From Liolophura sinensis (Eukaryota; Mollusca; Polyplacophora; Chitonida; Chitonidae): DNA of 64,000 nucleotides. Location: contig NC_088300.1 in the NCBI RefSeq assembly GCF_032854445.1, positions 930,001-994,000 of the forward strand, read 5' to 3'. This document shows positions 26,901 to 41,900 of the stretch, one piece after another. The stretch's first letter is position 1. Each line of letters opens with the position of its first letter. Both the position numbers and the translations under genes were made by a program. A model generated the notes under the pieces. The model was given only the letters and a program-made list of their open reading frames with translations, ran no database searches and was not told the origin of the DNA.

Positions 26901-29900
26901 ATATGACGAAGACGAATCATTAGGGGTGTGTACGTTTACTGTCTCTTCTTGTGAGTCCATGCCGCCAATGCACTGCCACTACTGAAGCATCATACAAACC
27001 ACAGCGGACATTACACCCCACCTAGACACTACACTGAAGCATCATACCAACCAGAGCAGACATTACACCCCACAGACACTATAATGAAGCGTCATACCAG
27101 AGCAGACATTACACCCCCACCTAGACACTATACTGAAGCGTCATACGAACCAGAGCAGACATTACACCCCACCTAGACACTACACTGAAGCATCATACAA
27201 ACCAGCCACCATTAGACCCCATCGAGAGACTATACTGAAGCATCATACCAACCACAGGACACAGTACACCCCCACAGACACTACACTGAAGCATCATACC
27301 AACCAGAGCAGACATTACACCCCACCTACACACTATACTGAAGCATGATACCAACCAGAGCAGACATTACACCCCACCTACATACTATACTGAAGCATCA
27401 TACCAACCAGAGCACACATTACACCCCCACAGACACTATACTGAAGCATCATACCAACCACATCCGACACACACACAGTGTATGTATGATACTGAAGCAT
27501 CACACCAAACAGAGCAGACATTACACCCCACCTAGACACTACACTGAAGCATCATACCAACCAGAGCAGACATTACGCCCCACATAGACACTACACTGAA
27601 GCATCATACCAACCAGAGCAGACATTACACCCCACCTAGACACTATAATGAAGCGTCATATCAACCAGAGCAGACATTACACCCCCACAGACACTATACT
27701 GAAGCATGATACCAACCAGAGCACACATTACACCCCCACCTAGACACTACACTGAAGCATCATACCAACCAGAGCACACATTACACCCCCACCTAGACAC
27801 TACACTGAAGCATCATATCAACCAGAGCAGACATTACACCCCACCTAGACACTACACTGAAGCGTTATACCAACCAGAGCAGACATTACACCCCAAGCTA
27901 GACACTACACTGAAGCGTCATATGAACCACAGCAGACATTACACCCCACCTAGACACTACACTGAAGCATCATACCAACCAGAGCACACATTACACCCCA
28001 CCTAGACACTACACTGAAGCGTTATACCAACCAGAGCACACATTACACCCCCAGCTAGACACTACACTGAAGCATCATACCAACCAGAGCACACATTACA
28101 CCCCACCTACACACTACACTGAAGCATCATACCAACCAGAGCACACATTACACCCCACCTACACACTATACTGAAGCATGATACCAACCAGAGCACACAT
28201 TACACCCAACCTACACACTATACTGAAGCATCATACCAACCAGAGCACACATTACACCCCCACCTAGACACTACACTGAAGCATCATACCAACCAGAGCA
28301 CACATTACACCCCACCTACACACTATACTGAAGCACGATACCAACCAGAGCACACATTACACCCCAAGCTAGACACTACACTGAAGCATCATACCAACCA
28401 GAGCAGACATTACACCCCCACCTAGACACTACACTGAAGCGTCATACGAACCAGAGCACACATTACACCCCACCTAGACACTACACTGAAGCGTCATATG
28501 AACCACAGCAGACATTACACCCCACCTAGACACTACACTGAAGCATCATACCAACCAGAGCAGACATTACACCCCACCTAGACACTACACTGAAGCGTCA
28601 TACCAACCAGAGCACACATTACACCCCACATAGACACTACACTGAAGCATCATACCAACCAGAGCACACATTACACCCCACCTAGACACTACACTGAAGC
28701 ATGATACCAACCAGAGCAGACATTACACCCCACCTACACACTATACTGAAGCATGATACCAACCAGAGCAGACATTACACCCCACCTAGACACTACACTG
28801 AAGCATCATACCAACCAGAGCAGACATTACACCCCACATACACACTATACTGAAGCATGATACCAACCAGAGCAGACATCACACCCCACCTACACACTAT
28901 ACTGAAGCATGATACCAACCAGAGCACACATTACGCCCCACCTAGACACTACACTGAAGCATCATACCAACCAGAGCACACATTACACCCCACCTAGACA
29001 CTACACTGAAGCATCATACCAACCAGAGCACACATTACACCCCCACCTAGACACTATACTGAAGCATGATACCAACCAGAGCACACATTACACCCCCACC
29101 TAGACACTATACTGAAGCATCATACCAACCAGAGCAGACATTACACCCCCAGCTAGACACTACACTGAAGCGTCATACCAACCAGAGCAGACATTACACC
29201 CCACCTAGACACTATACTGAAGCATCATACCAACCAGAGCAGACATTACACCCCACCTAGACACTATACTAACATCGGGCAACCTGTCCGGTTTCCTCAC
29301 TCTAGCCTCTCAGTGCTGAGCACGCAGCAAGACAGCAACAAGTACTATCTCAGATCTTCCAATATTAGTGCAGATGCTCTAACCAGTAGGCCACAGAGAC
29401 AGTCTCTAAACATGGTGTTTATGCTTTTAACAACCCTTATACAAGGCGTACCTGGTTCTTCCAGCCTGGCAACACGGCATAAGTAGTTCTAACTATCTGT
29501 AAACACAGTGTATGTAGTTCTAACTATCTGTAAACACGGTGCATGTAGTTCTCACTATCTGTACACACGGTGTATGTAGTTCTCACTATATGTAAACATG
29601 GTGCATGTAGTTCTCACTATATGTAAACCATGATGTATGCTGTTCTCACTATATGTAAACAAGGATGTATGTTGTTCTCATTATCTGTAAACACGGGGCA
29701 TGTAGTTCTAACTATCTGTAAACACAGTGTATGTAGTTCTAACTATCTGTAAACATGGTGCATGTCGTTCTCACTATCTGTACACACGGCGTATGTAGTT
29801 CTCACTATATGTAAACATGGTGCATGTAGTTCTCACTATATGTAAACCATGATGTATGCTGTTCTCACTATATGTAAACAAGGATGTATGTTGTTCTCAT

Positions 29901-32900
29901 TATCTGTAAACACGGGGCATGTAGTTCTAACTATCCGTAAACACGGTGCATGTAGTTCTAACTATCTGTAAACACGGTGCATGTAGTTCTCACTATCTGT
30001 ACACACGGTGTATGTAGTTCTCACTATATGTAAACATGGTGCATGTAGTTCTCACTATATGTAAACCGGGAGGTATGTCCTTCTCACTATCTGTAAACAC
30101 AGTGCATGTAGTTCTCACTATATGTAAACATGGTGCATGTAGTTCTCACTATATGTAAACCGGGAGGTATGTCCTTCTCACTATCTGTACACACGGTGTA
30201 TGTAGTTCTCACTATCTGTAAACATGGTGCATGTAGTTCTCACTATATGTAAACCAGGATGTATGTTGTTCTCACTATCTGTACATACGGTGCATGTGGT
30301 TCTAACTATCTGTAAACACGGTGCATGTGGTTCTAACTATCTATAAACATGGTGTATGTAGTTCTCATTATCTATAAACACGGTCTATGATTTTATTTAT
30401 TTATTTGATTGGTGTTTTACGCCGTACTCAAGAATATTTCACTTATACGACGGCGGCCAGCATTATGGTGGGTGGAAACCGGGCACACCCCGAGGGAAAC
30501 CCACGACCATCCGCAGGTTGCTGGCAGACCTTCCCACTTACGGACGGTCTATGAAGTTCTAACTATCTATGAACACAGTGTATGTGGTTGTAAGTAGTTT
30601 TAACTATATGTAAACAGAGTGTATGTGGTTGTAAGTAGTTTTAACTATCTGTAAACAGAGTGTATGTGGTTCTATCTGTACACACGATGTTAGTAGTTCC
30701 AACTATCTGTAAACACATTGTATGTAGTTGTAAGTAGTTTTAACTATCTGTAAACACAGTGTATGTGGTTCTATCTGTACACACGATGTTAGTAGTTCCA
30801 ACTATCTGTAAACACATTGTATGTAGTTGTAAGTAGTTTTAACTATATGTAAACACAGTGTATGTAGTTGTAAGTAGTTTTAACTATCTATAAACACAGT
30901 GTATGTGGTTCTATCTGTACACACGATGTTAGTAGTTCCAACTATTTGTAAACACATTGTATGTAGTTGTAAGTAGTTTTAACTTTATGTAAACACAGTG
31001 TATATAGTTGTAAGTAGTTTTAACTATCTATAAACACAGTGTATGTAGTTCTATCTGTCTATAAACACAGTGTATGTAGTTGTAACTATCTATAAACACA
31101 GTGTATGTAGTTCTATCTGTCTATAAACACAGTGTATGTAGTTGTAACTATCTATAAACACAGTGTATGTAGTTGTATCTGTCTATAAACACGCGGTACA
31201 TAGTTCTAACTATCTATAAACATGGTGAATGTAGATCTAACTATTCATAAACGCGGTGCAAACATGCTGTGGTTATAACACCTCGTAAACATGCTGTGTG
31301 TGGTTATAACACCTTGCAAACATTCTGTGTGTGGTTATAACAACTTGTAAACATGCTGTGTGTGTTTATAACAACTTGTAAGCATGCTGTGTGTGGTTAT
31401 AACAACTTGTAAACATGCTGTGTGTGGTTATAACAACTTGTAAACATGCTGTGTGTGTTTATAACAACTTGTAAGCATGCTGTGTGTGGTTATAACAACT
31501 TGTAAACATGCTGTGTGTGTTTATAACAACTTGTAAGCATGCCATGGGTGGTTATAACAACTTGAAAACATGCTGTGTGTGGTTATAACAATTTGTAAAC
31601 ATGCTGTGTGTGGTTATAACAATTTGTAAACATGCTCTGTGTGTTTATAACAACTTGTAAGTATGCTGTGTGTGGTTATAACAACTTGTAAGCATGCTGT
31701 GTGTGGTTATAACAACTTGTAAACATGTTGTCTGGTTATAACACCTTGTAAACATGTTGTCTGGTTATAACACCTTGTAAACATGCTGTGTATGGTTATA
31801 ACAACTTGTAAACATGTTGTGTGTGGTTGTCCATGAACCTGTTACCAGACATATATCTTTGTAGTTTTCACCCGCTGTGTTAAATCTTACCATCGGGCTG
31901 CAGGCCTGAGAAGGTGAACATGTCCAGACTGGAGTAGAACTTCCCTCTCTGTACCAGAGACCTAGGCACAGGTCCCAGTAAATGTACCATCTGAGACAGA
32001 AAACAACCATCCAAACATGACTCAAGAAATGTTCGCGTCTATGACAGCAATCAGGTTTATCAGTGAAAAAAACAGGGATACCTGCAGTAAACCAGTGAAC
32101 TTCCCTGGGTACCTGACAAACATCCTGACTGAAAGCTCAGGGATACTCTAGAAAATATGATACTCAGCAGTAACTCTCGCAGCTTAACACAATAAATGTA
32201 AATAAATTATGTAAAGATAATTCCTCTTTTGACTGACTGAGTAATTGAGAAGGCCAATGTAGGCCCTATACATATGTTGTGTATTTCAAAAGTGCTGCAG
32301 TTTGCCAAACCAACTCCCCAAACAAATCTAGTGAGCATTCAGCAGATACTGGTCACAATGATTATCACACATGCAGAACCAAATCACACCTCTTTCCCTG
32401 TTTGTTTGTCGTCATTTTGATATCCTTATCATAAAACGGCCATGTACATTTGTCATGAGGTTGTATCAGTTCTCCCCCTTGTGTTGTTGACACAGTCATG
32501 AGGTTGTATCACTTCTCCCCCTTGTGGTGTTGACACAGTCATGAGGTTGTATCAGTTCTCCACCTTGTGGTGTTAACGTAGTCATGAGTTTGTACCAGTT
32601 CTCCCCCTTGTCATGTGGACATAGTCATGAGGTTGTATCAGATCTTGCCCTTGTTATGTTGATATAGTCTTGAGGTTGTATCAGTTCTCCACCTTGTGGT
32701 GTTGACAGTCATGAGAATGTATCAGTTCATGCCCTTGCGGTGTTGACATAGTCATGAGTTTGCATCAGTTCTCCCCCAAGTGTTGTTGACACAGTCATGA
32801 GGCTGTATCAGTTCTCTCCCTTGTGGTGCTGACAGTCATGAGGTTGTATCAGTTCTCCCCCTTGTGTTGTTAACATAGTCACGAGGTTGTATCAGTTCTC

Positions 32901-35900
32901 ATCTTTGTGGTGTTGACATAGCCATGAGGTTGTATCAGTTCTTTCCCTTGTGGTGTTGACATAGTCATGAGGTTGTATCAGTTCTCCACCTTGTGGTGTT
33001 GACATAGTCATGAGGTTGTATCAGTTCTCCCCCTTGTTGTGTTGACAGTCATGAGGTTGTATCAGTTCTACCCCTTGTCGTGTTGACATAGTCATGAGGT
33101 TGTATCAGTTCTCCCCTTGTGGTGTTGACATAGTCATGAGCTTGTATCAGTTCTCCCTCTTGTGGTGTTGACAGTCATGAGTTTGTATCAGTTTTCCCCC
33201 TTGTGGTGTGGACATAGTCATGAGGTTGTATCAGTTCTCGCCCTTGTGTTGTTGACATAGTCATGAGGTTGTATCAGTTCTCCCCCTTGTGTTGTTGACA
33301 CAGTCATGAGGTTGTATCAGTTCATGCCCTTGTCGTGTTGATATGGTCATGAGGTTGTATCAGTTCTCGCCCTTGTGTTGTTGACAGTCATGAGGTTGTA
33401 TCAGTTCTCCCCCTTGTCGTGTTGACATGGTCATGAGGTTGTACCAGTTCATACCCTTGTGTTGTTGACATAGTCATGAGGTTGTATCAGTTCATGCCCT
33501 TGTTGTGTTGATATAGTCATGAGCTTGTATCAGTTCATGCCCTTGTGGAGTTGACATAGTCACGAGGTTGTATCAGTTCTCCCCTTGTGTTGTTGACATA
33601 GTCATGAGGTTGAACAGGTAGGCTTGTACAGGTAATCACATAACTCTCTAATCCTCTTGGTCTTAATTATAACTGCCCAACCTACATGTACTTAAAGAGC
33701 TGTTTTAAAACATTTTGAGTCAATAAGTCTGGACTGTGGTCTGTATTTCATGACAGATGGAGTTTTATTTCAGTTACTCTGCACACCTGCCCTGGGGTTA
33801 AAACCCAGCTAACCAACATGACCAACACTTGCTACCTAAAATAGAATGTTTAGATCCTGGTCTTAAGTAATCCAGAATATCTGTTATCTGCACACCAGAA
33901 GCATTTGCTGTGTTCAGAATATCTGTTACCCACACACAGGCAGCATTTGCTGTGTTCAGAATATATGTTACCTGCAAACAGGCAGCATTTGCTGTATTCA
34001 GAATATATGTTACCCACACACAGGCAGCATCTGCTGTATTCAGAATATGTGTTACCCACACACAGGCAGCATTTGCTGTGTTCAGAATATCTGTTACCTG
34101 CACACAGGCAGCATTTGCTGTATTCAGAATATCTGTTACCCACACACAGGCAGCATTTGCTGTGTTCAGAATATCTGTTACCCACACACAGGCAGCATTT
34201 ACTGTTTTCAGAATATCTGTTACCCACACACAGGCAGCATTTACTGTTTTCAGAATATCTGTTACCCGCACACAGGCAGCATTTACTGTTTTCAGAATAT
34301 CTGTTACCCACACACAGGCAGCATTTACTGTTTTCAGAATATCTGTTACCCACACACAGGCAGCATTTGCTGTATTCAAAATATCTGTTAGCCGCATACT
34401 GGCAGCATCTGCTGTATTCGGAATATATGTTACCTGCAAACAGCCAGCATTGCTGCATTCAGAATATCTGTTAGCCGCATACAGGCAGCATCTGCTGCAT
34501 TCCGAATATCTGTTACCTGCAAACAGCCAGCATTGCTGCATTCAGAATATCTGTTAGCCGCACAGAGCCAGCATCTGCTGTATTCAAAATATCTGTTACC
34601 TGCACACAGGGAGCACCTGCTGTATTCAAAATATCTGTTACCTGCACACAGGTAGCATTTGCTGTATTCAGAATATCTGTTACCCGCACACAGGCAGCAT
34701 CTGCTGTTTTCAGAATATCTGCTTGCCATACACAGACAGCATCTGTATTTGCTGTGTTCAGAATATCTGTTTGCCATACACAGGCAGCATCTACATTTGC
34801 TGTGTTCAGAAGAATCTGTTAGTCGCATACAGCCAGCATCTGCTGTATTCAGAATATCTGTTACCCTCACACAGGCAGCATTTACTGTTTTCAGAATATC
34901 TGTTACCCGCACACAGGCAGCATTTACTGTTATCAGAATATCTGTTACCCTCACACAGGCAGCATTTACTGTTTTCAGAATATCTGTTACCCACACAAAG
35001 GCAGCATTTGCTGTTTTCAGAATATCTGTTACCCACACACAGGCAGTATTTACTGTGTTCAGAAAATCTGTTACCCTCACACAGGCAGCATTTACTGTTT
35101 TCAGAATATCTGTTACCCACACACAGGCAGCATTTACTGTTTTCAGAATATCTGTTACCCACACAAAGGTAGCATTTGCTGTTTTCAGAATATCTGTTAC
35201 CCTCACACAGGCAGCATTTACTGTTTTCAGAATATATGTTACCCACACAAAGGTAGCATTTGCTGTTTTCAGAATATCTGTTACCCTCACACAGGCAGCA
35301 TTTACTGTTTTCAGAATATCTGTTACCCACACACAGGCAGCATTTACTGTTTTCAGAATATCTGTTACCCACACACAGGCAGCATTTACTGTTTTCAGAA
35401 TATCTGTTACCCGCACACAGGCAGCATTTACTGTTTTCAGAATATCTGTTACCCACACACAGGCAGCATTTACTGTTTTCAGAATATCTGTTACCCACAC
35501 ACAGGCAGCATTTACTGTTTTCAGAATATCTGTTACCCGCACACAGGCAGTATTTACTGTGTTCAGAAAATCTGTTACCTGCAAAGACTGTGGGTGCAAA
35601 ATACCATCTGTTAAGAATTCTTATTGTGAAATTTTTGGGATGCCTGGATCATTAAAAAATGTTGTCCATTGCACTGGGATTAAGAAAGAGAGATTAAATC
35701 CACCCACAAAAGCTGCTTACAATGCCATGTGTAACATCTAACACACATATAGATGTTCAACCATTCACAGTATCACATACATGTAATGAATATTTTGACA
35801 GAAATAAATAAATTTTGTTTCTAATTATAAAGTGTCCAGTCAACCATTTCCAACTGAAGGAGAATTTATGCTACAAGCAATACGAGTATTAAAATCATTC

Positions 35901-38900
35901 AATGGTCCCTCAGAACAAACCAAGTCCCCTTTGGGTGGAGTATCACAAGTACATCTACACTGCACATCCATCAAGCAGGTTAAGGGGCCTCCCCACAGAG
36001 CCTGCATCTTTTCTTCACTTTTCTCACCTCCATATCCAAAATACAAAAACAAATGGTATAGACTTCATTCGTTTTAGCGTAAGAAAAAATGAATCAAAGG
36101 CGATAAGTTTAAACGAGTGCTCATTTTTCATTCAAGATTTCTTCAAAAGTAGCCCTTGCCAATAACACAGAACCCAGCTGTTCTAAGTTCCATTACCTAC
36201 ATACATGTTGACTTATTGATTTGCTTAGTTGACATTTATCACTTCGTCAGGTATTAAAATCCATGCTAAGTATGCCGACATACTGCAACATACCTATCGT
36301 ATGCACGTATTATGCAAGTGCTTGGGGTTTAACGTCATGCTTATACTTTTTCAGTCATATGACGACAAAGGAACCCTTAGAGTGTATGTAATGTGCCTCC
36401 TTGCTGCAGGACGGATTTCACCGCTATTCTATCTCATGCGGCTTCAATGAGATGGCTTTCCAAAGGCAAGTAAATCGCCCTGCCTGAGCCATTATCCTGA
36501 TAGGGGTCAACCAGTCATTGCACTATCCCCTTAATGCTGAAGGCCAGGTGAGGAAGTTACAGCTTCTTCTGTTTTAAGGTCTTAGGTGTGACCCAAGAGT
36601 GACCATGGATCTACTGATCCTGAAGCGGACGCTCTACGCAGCTGTCGAACCCAAATGTCATTAAGTCAAGAGCAAAAGCCCTGGACCACAAGTCCTAACC
36701 AACTCTCGACACAGCTTATAGTAGTAACAGCTGTTCTGTGACTGGTTATCTGACCTTTAAGAACTTGTTAACTATTGTTCAGCCTTTTACAATCTACTAC
36801 AAAATCACTGTTTTCATAAAAACATTTTAAAACAGCTGCATTGCATATGTCTTTACAGAGCTGTAAGTCAAAGGTCGCCTGTACTTAATTTGTACAACCA
36901 TTCCAAAGTATTCTGCGCTTAGCACTACACAGGTACATGAACGTGACAGCCCAAAAACATACTCTGATTTATGCTGATATTCAAAGAACCAACCAGTGCA
37001 CTGTTCATGGAAATAAAACTACACGACAATATGTGCCATGCCACCACAAGCAGCTTCCATGTGATTTACTCATGGCATACATGTAATCAGAACTTGACAT
37101 GATCCCAGCTTCAGAAGGCAGGTCCCAGAGTAATACAAGTACATGAAATAATGTCTCATCACATTTTCAAAGCTTACTGACACCATCTCTATCTGCACAC
37201 AGTCAATGAGTAACCATGTAACAAATTTATCCTGCAAAAGACCTATCAATTCAGAGAAGAAGGCTGATGTATTTGCAAATCGCTGCTGCGACATCACTGT
37301 TTTCACATCCAAATGCCACAATGAAGGGAGATAACCTAGTTAAAATGAGCATATTGCATTTGCTGTAGGATACATATATACAATATCAGTCTCCCAAGTG
37401 ACTTGCATTGCTCAGTTAACACAAGTATTTTGTCTGATGTGGGATGCATAACAATACAAACACAGACACCCATTACAAGTTCTGTTTTTCAGGAGGGACG
37501 AATGTAATTCTGTGTATTTTAGGGTGTAAAGTTTTGTCTTGCTGACAGCTTGCCGTTTTTGGTGTACAGGTGCATGCTTGGTATTAAAATGATGGAAACT
37601 GTCAAAGCTTTGGAGAGGTATGGGTTTTACTGATGAAAGTTTGAAATTCTGGGAGAGAGGACACAAGGAGACAGGTGGTGATGAGGCTGCGAGTGACGTC
37701 CCCTTTGGCGTTGCTAGGCACCCCGCCCTTTTGCCCGCAGAGAAAGGTCCAGATTTTGACGGTCAACCTATGTCAAGCTTTCATGGCTTCTTTCTCAAAG
37801 GCGAGGTACGCATCATAGCTTATTGGCCACGGAATGTTTGGGGCTGAGCTACAGCACTAAACGTTAACATTGTCGCTTATGGAAAATTAATGGCATATAG
37901 TTGTATTTTAAAAGTAATTTCTTTGTCCACATCTTTTAATTTGATGGCGATATTGGAACATAACCTACGACACATTCACGTGACCGCAGAATACAAAATG
38001 CATATCATCACCCGCATGCCATTCTGGGCTTACCATGAGGTGAGATTTATTCCTAAGACAGAGGAAGATGTGGTGTTGTACTGTTCACCCACTCACCATA
38101 CAGATTATACATATTGTAGGGGGCCAAATGCCCATTGTTGCATTGTTGCATCCATTAATATTTGGGGTGTTTGGATTTTGGAAGGTTATTCAGTAAATAT
38201 ACAATGCATTTGGTGATTATATGCATACACCCACCTTCTGCAGGACTTCCTCTTTGGTTGCACCGTAGAACAGTGGTCTGCCCAGGAAGAGCTCTGCCAG
38301 TATACAACCCACAGACCACAGGTCTATCTCCTGACCAAACTGTAAACCAAACATCACCTGCAACACACAAACCAGCACATACAGTACAGTGTACAACCCA
38401 CAGGTCTATCTCCTGACAAAACTGTAAACCAAACATCACTTGCAACACATAAACCAGCATATACAATATAGTGTACAACCCACAGATCACAGGCCTTTCT
38501 CCTGACCAAACTGTAAACCAAACATTCCCTGCAACACATAAACCAGCACATACAATACAGTGTACAACCCACAGACCACAGGTCTATCTCCTGACCAAAC
38601 TGTAAACCAAACATCACCTGCAACACACAAACCAGCACATACAGTACAGTGTACAACCCACAGGTCTATCTCCTGACAAAACTGTAAACCAAACATCACT
38701 TGCAACACATAAACCAGCACATACAATACAGTGTACAACCCACAGATCACAGGCCTTTCTCCTGACCAAACTGTAAACCAAACATTCCCTGCAACACATA
38801 AACCAGCACATACAATACAGAGTACAACCCACAACTCTCCTGACCAAACTGTAAACCAAACATCACCTACAACACATAAACCAGCACATACAATACAGTG

Positions 38901-41900
38901 TATAACCCACAGACCACAGGTCTATCTCCTGACCAAACTGTAAACCAAACATCACCTGCAACACATAAACCAGCACATACAATACAGTGTACGACCCACA
39001 GGTCTATCTCCTGATCAAACTGTAAACCAAACATCACTTGCAACACATAAACCAGCATATACAATACAGTGTACAACCCACAGATCACAGGCCTTTCTCC
39101 TGACCAAACTGTAAACCAAACATTCCCTGCAACACATAAACCAGCACATACAATACAGAGTACAACCCACAACTCTCCTGACCAAACTGTACACCAAACA
39201 TCACCTACAACACATAAACCAGCACATACAATACAGTGTATAACCCAAAGACCACAGGTCTATCTCCTGACCAAACTGTACACCAAACATTTTTTTTTTT
39301 TTTTGATTGGTGTTTTACGCCGTACTCAAGAATATTTCACTTATACGACGGCGGCCAGCATTATGGTGGGTGGAAACCCACGACCATCCGCAGGTTGCTG
39401 GCAGACCTTCCCACGTACGGCCGGAGAGGAAGCCAGCATGAGCTGGTCTTGAACTCACAGCGACCGCATTGGTGAGAGGCTTCTGGGTCACTACGCTGCG
39501 CTAGCGCGCTAACAGACTGAGCCACGGAGGCCCCTAAACCAAACATCACCTACAACACATAAACCAGCACATACAATACAGTGTATAACCCACAGACCAC
39601 AGGTCTATCTCCTGACCAAACTGTAAACCAAACATCACCTGCAACACACAAACCAGCACATACAGTACAGTGTACAACCCACAGGTCTATCTCCTGACAA
39701 AACTGTAAACCAAACATCACCTGCAACACATAAACCAGCATATACAATACAGTGTACAACCCATAGATCACAGGCCTTTCTCCTGACCAAACTGTAAACC
39801 AAACATTCCCTGCAACACATAAACCAGCACATACAGTACAGTGTACAACCCACAGACCACAGGTCTATCTCCTGACCAAACTGTACACCAAACATCACCT
39901 ACAACACATAAACCAGCACATACAATACAGTGTACAACCCACAGACCACAGGTCTATCTCCTGACCAAACTGTAAACCAAACATTCCCTGCAACACAAAC
40001 CAGCACATACAGTACAGTGTACAACCCACAGACCACAGGTCTATCTCCTGACCAAACTGTAAACCAAACATCACCTACAACACATAAACCAGCACAAACA
40101 ACACAGTGTACAACCCACAGATCACAGGCCTATCTCCTGACCAAACTGTAAACCAAACATCACCTGCAACACATAAACCAGCACATACAATACAGTGTAC
40201 AACCCACAGGTCTATCTCCTAACAAAACTGTAAACCAAACATCACCTACAACAACCAGTACATACAATACAGTGTACAACCCACAGTCCACAGGCCTGTC
40301 TCCTGACAAAACTGTAAACGAAACATCACCTGCAACACATAAACCAGCACATACAATACAGTGTACAACCCACAGATCACAGGCCTATCTCCTGAACCAA
40401 ACTGTAAACCAAACATCACCTACAACACATAAACCAGCACATACAATACAGTGTACAGCCCACAGGCCTGTCTCCTGACAAAACTGTAAACAAAACATCA
40501 CCTACAACAACCAGCACATACAATACAGTGTACAACCCACAGTCCACAGGCCTGTCTCCTGACAAAACTGTAAACCAAACATCACCTGCAACACATCAAC
40601 CAGCACATACAATACAGTATGCAACCCACAGGTCTATCTCCTGACCAAACTGTAAGCCAAACATCACCTACAACACATAAACCAGCACATACAGTACAGT
40701 GTACAACCCACAGGTCTATCTCCTGACCACACTGTAAACCAAACATCACCTGCAACAACCAGATTACAACCCACAGACCACAGGCCTATCTCCTGACCAA
40801 ACTGTAAACCAAACATCACCTACAAGAAACCAGCACATACAATACAGTGTACAACCAACAGACCACAGGCCTGTCTCCTGACAAAACTGTAAACCAAACA
40901 TCACCTACAACAACCAGCACACACAATACAATATACAGTCCACAGACAACAAGCCAATATAATGTGAACATTGCTAAAGGTGACATGCAACATGAACATT
41001 GCTAAAGGCACAAAGCTTTCTTGTCTACAGTCATGGGAGGGGCCGTTAAGTATGGTTACAGAGTACAACACTTTCCTAAAGGTGCAATCCAGACTGGCAT
41101 AGTTGTCCCCTTACCTCTGGTGCCCTGTACAGTAGAGTCTGGAGATCAAAGTCTTCATAGTATAGGGAAACTTCATCATACACGCAGTGAATGGCGTTTC
41201 CAAAATCTGCCACGTGCAGGGAGTTTAGGTCACCTTCTGCAAAACGTAAGTCCATCTTAATAACTACAGTGACAGGACTGGATTCACCAACCTATCACAG
41301 CCTAAAACTCTGGCAGGGGATCACAACATATTCCATCAACACTTGTACACTGTTACTGGAAACATTGTCTGTTCCACAATCAATAATAACAAATAATAAA
41401 ATATGTCTTATTGTATTGACTGATGACTTTTCATGACATACAAATATGGCTGTGGTGTTGGTGGATGACAGGTGATCTTCAATAAATGTAAAACAGACTC
41501 GAAATGTTCTTTCAGGAAACATTTCAGATGTTGGTTTGACTACTGCCACATGGGAGATACTCAGGTTTTCTCTGTGTTACACACTTGTTTTAAGAAGTAG
41601 GTTGTCTGGTTTCAGGTCAGCATGGATGACATTCTGTTGACGAAGGAAGCCGAGAACCATGAGCAGTCGCACAGCTACTTGGCGAATTTTGGAGTAGATT
41701 TCCTGCAAAAAGAAAAAAGAAAACATCAATTTTATCATGAACCATCAATTTCACACCATATATGTTTAAAACAAATTGTTAAATTAGCAAAAAGATTTAA
41801 TTTCTTATGTTGAGTGAAATAAGGCCTAACAGATACTAGGTGCTCTTTAAAAAGAAAATACTAATATATGGAATGACTCCTGAAGTGCTAGAGTTGATGT

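Noticed and set aside
31262-31832. 31-bp array as another junction-derived repeat next to the exon at 31891
   Set aside because: It begins about 60 bp beyond the donor and its unit shows no similarity to the exon edge or donor.
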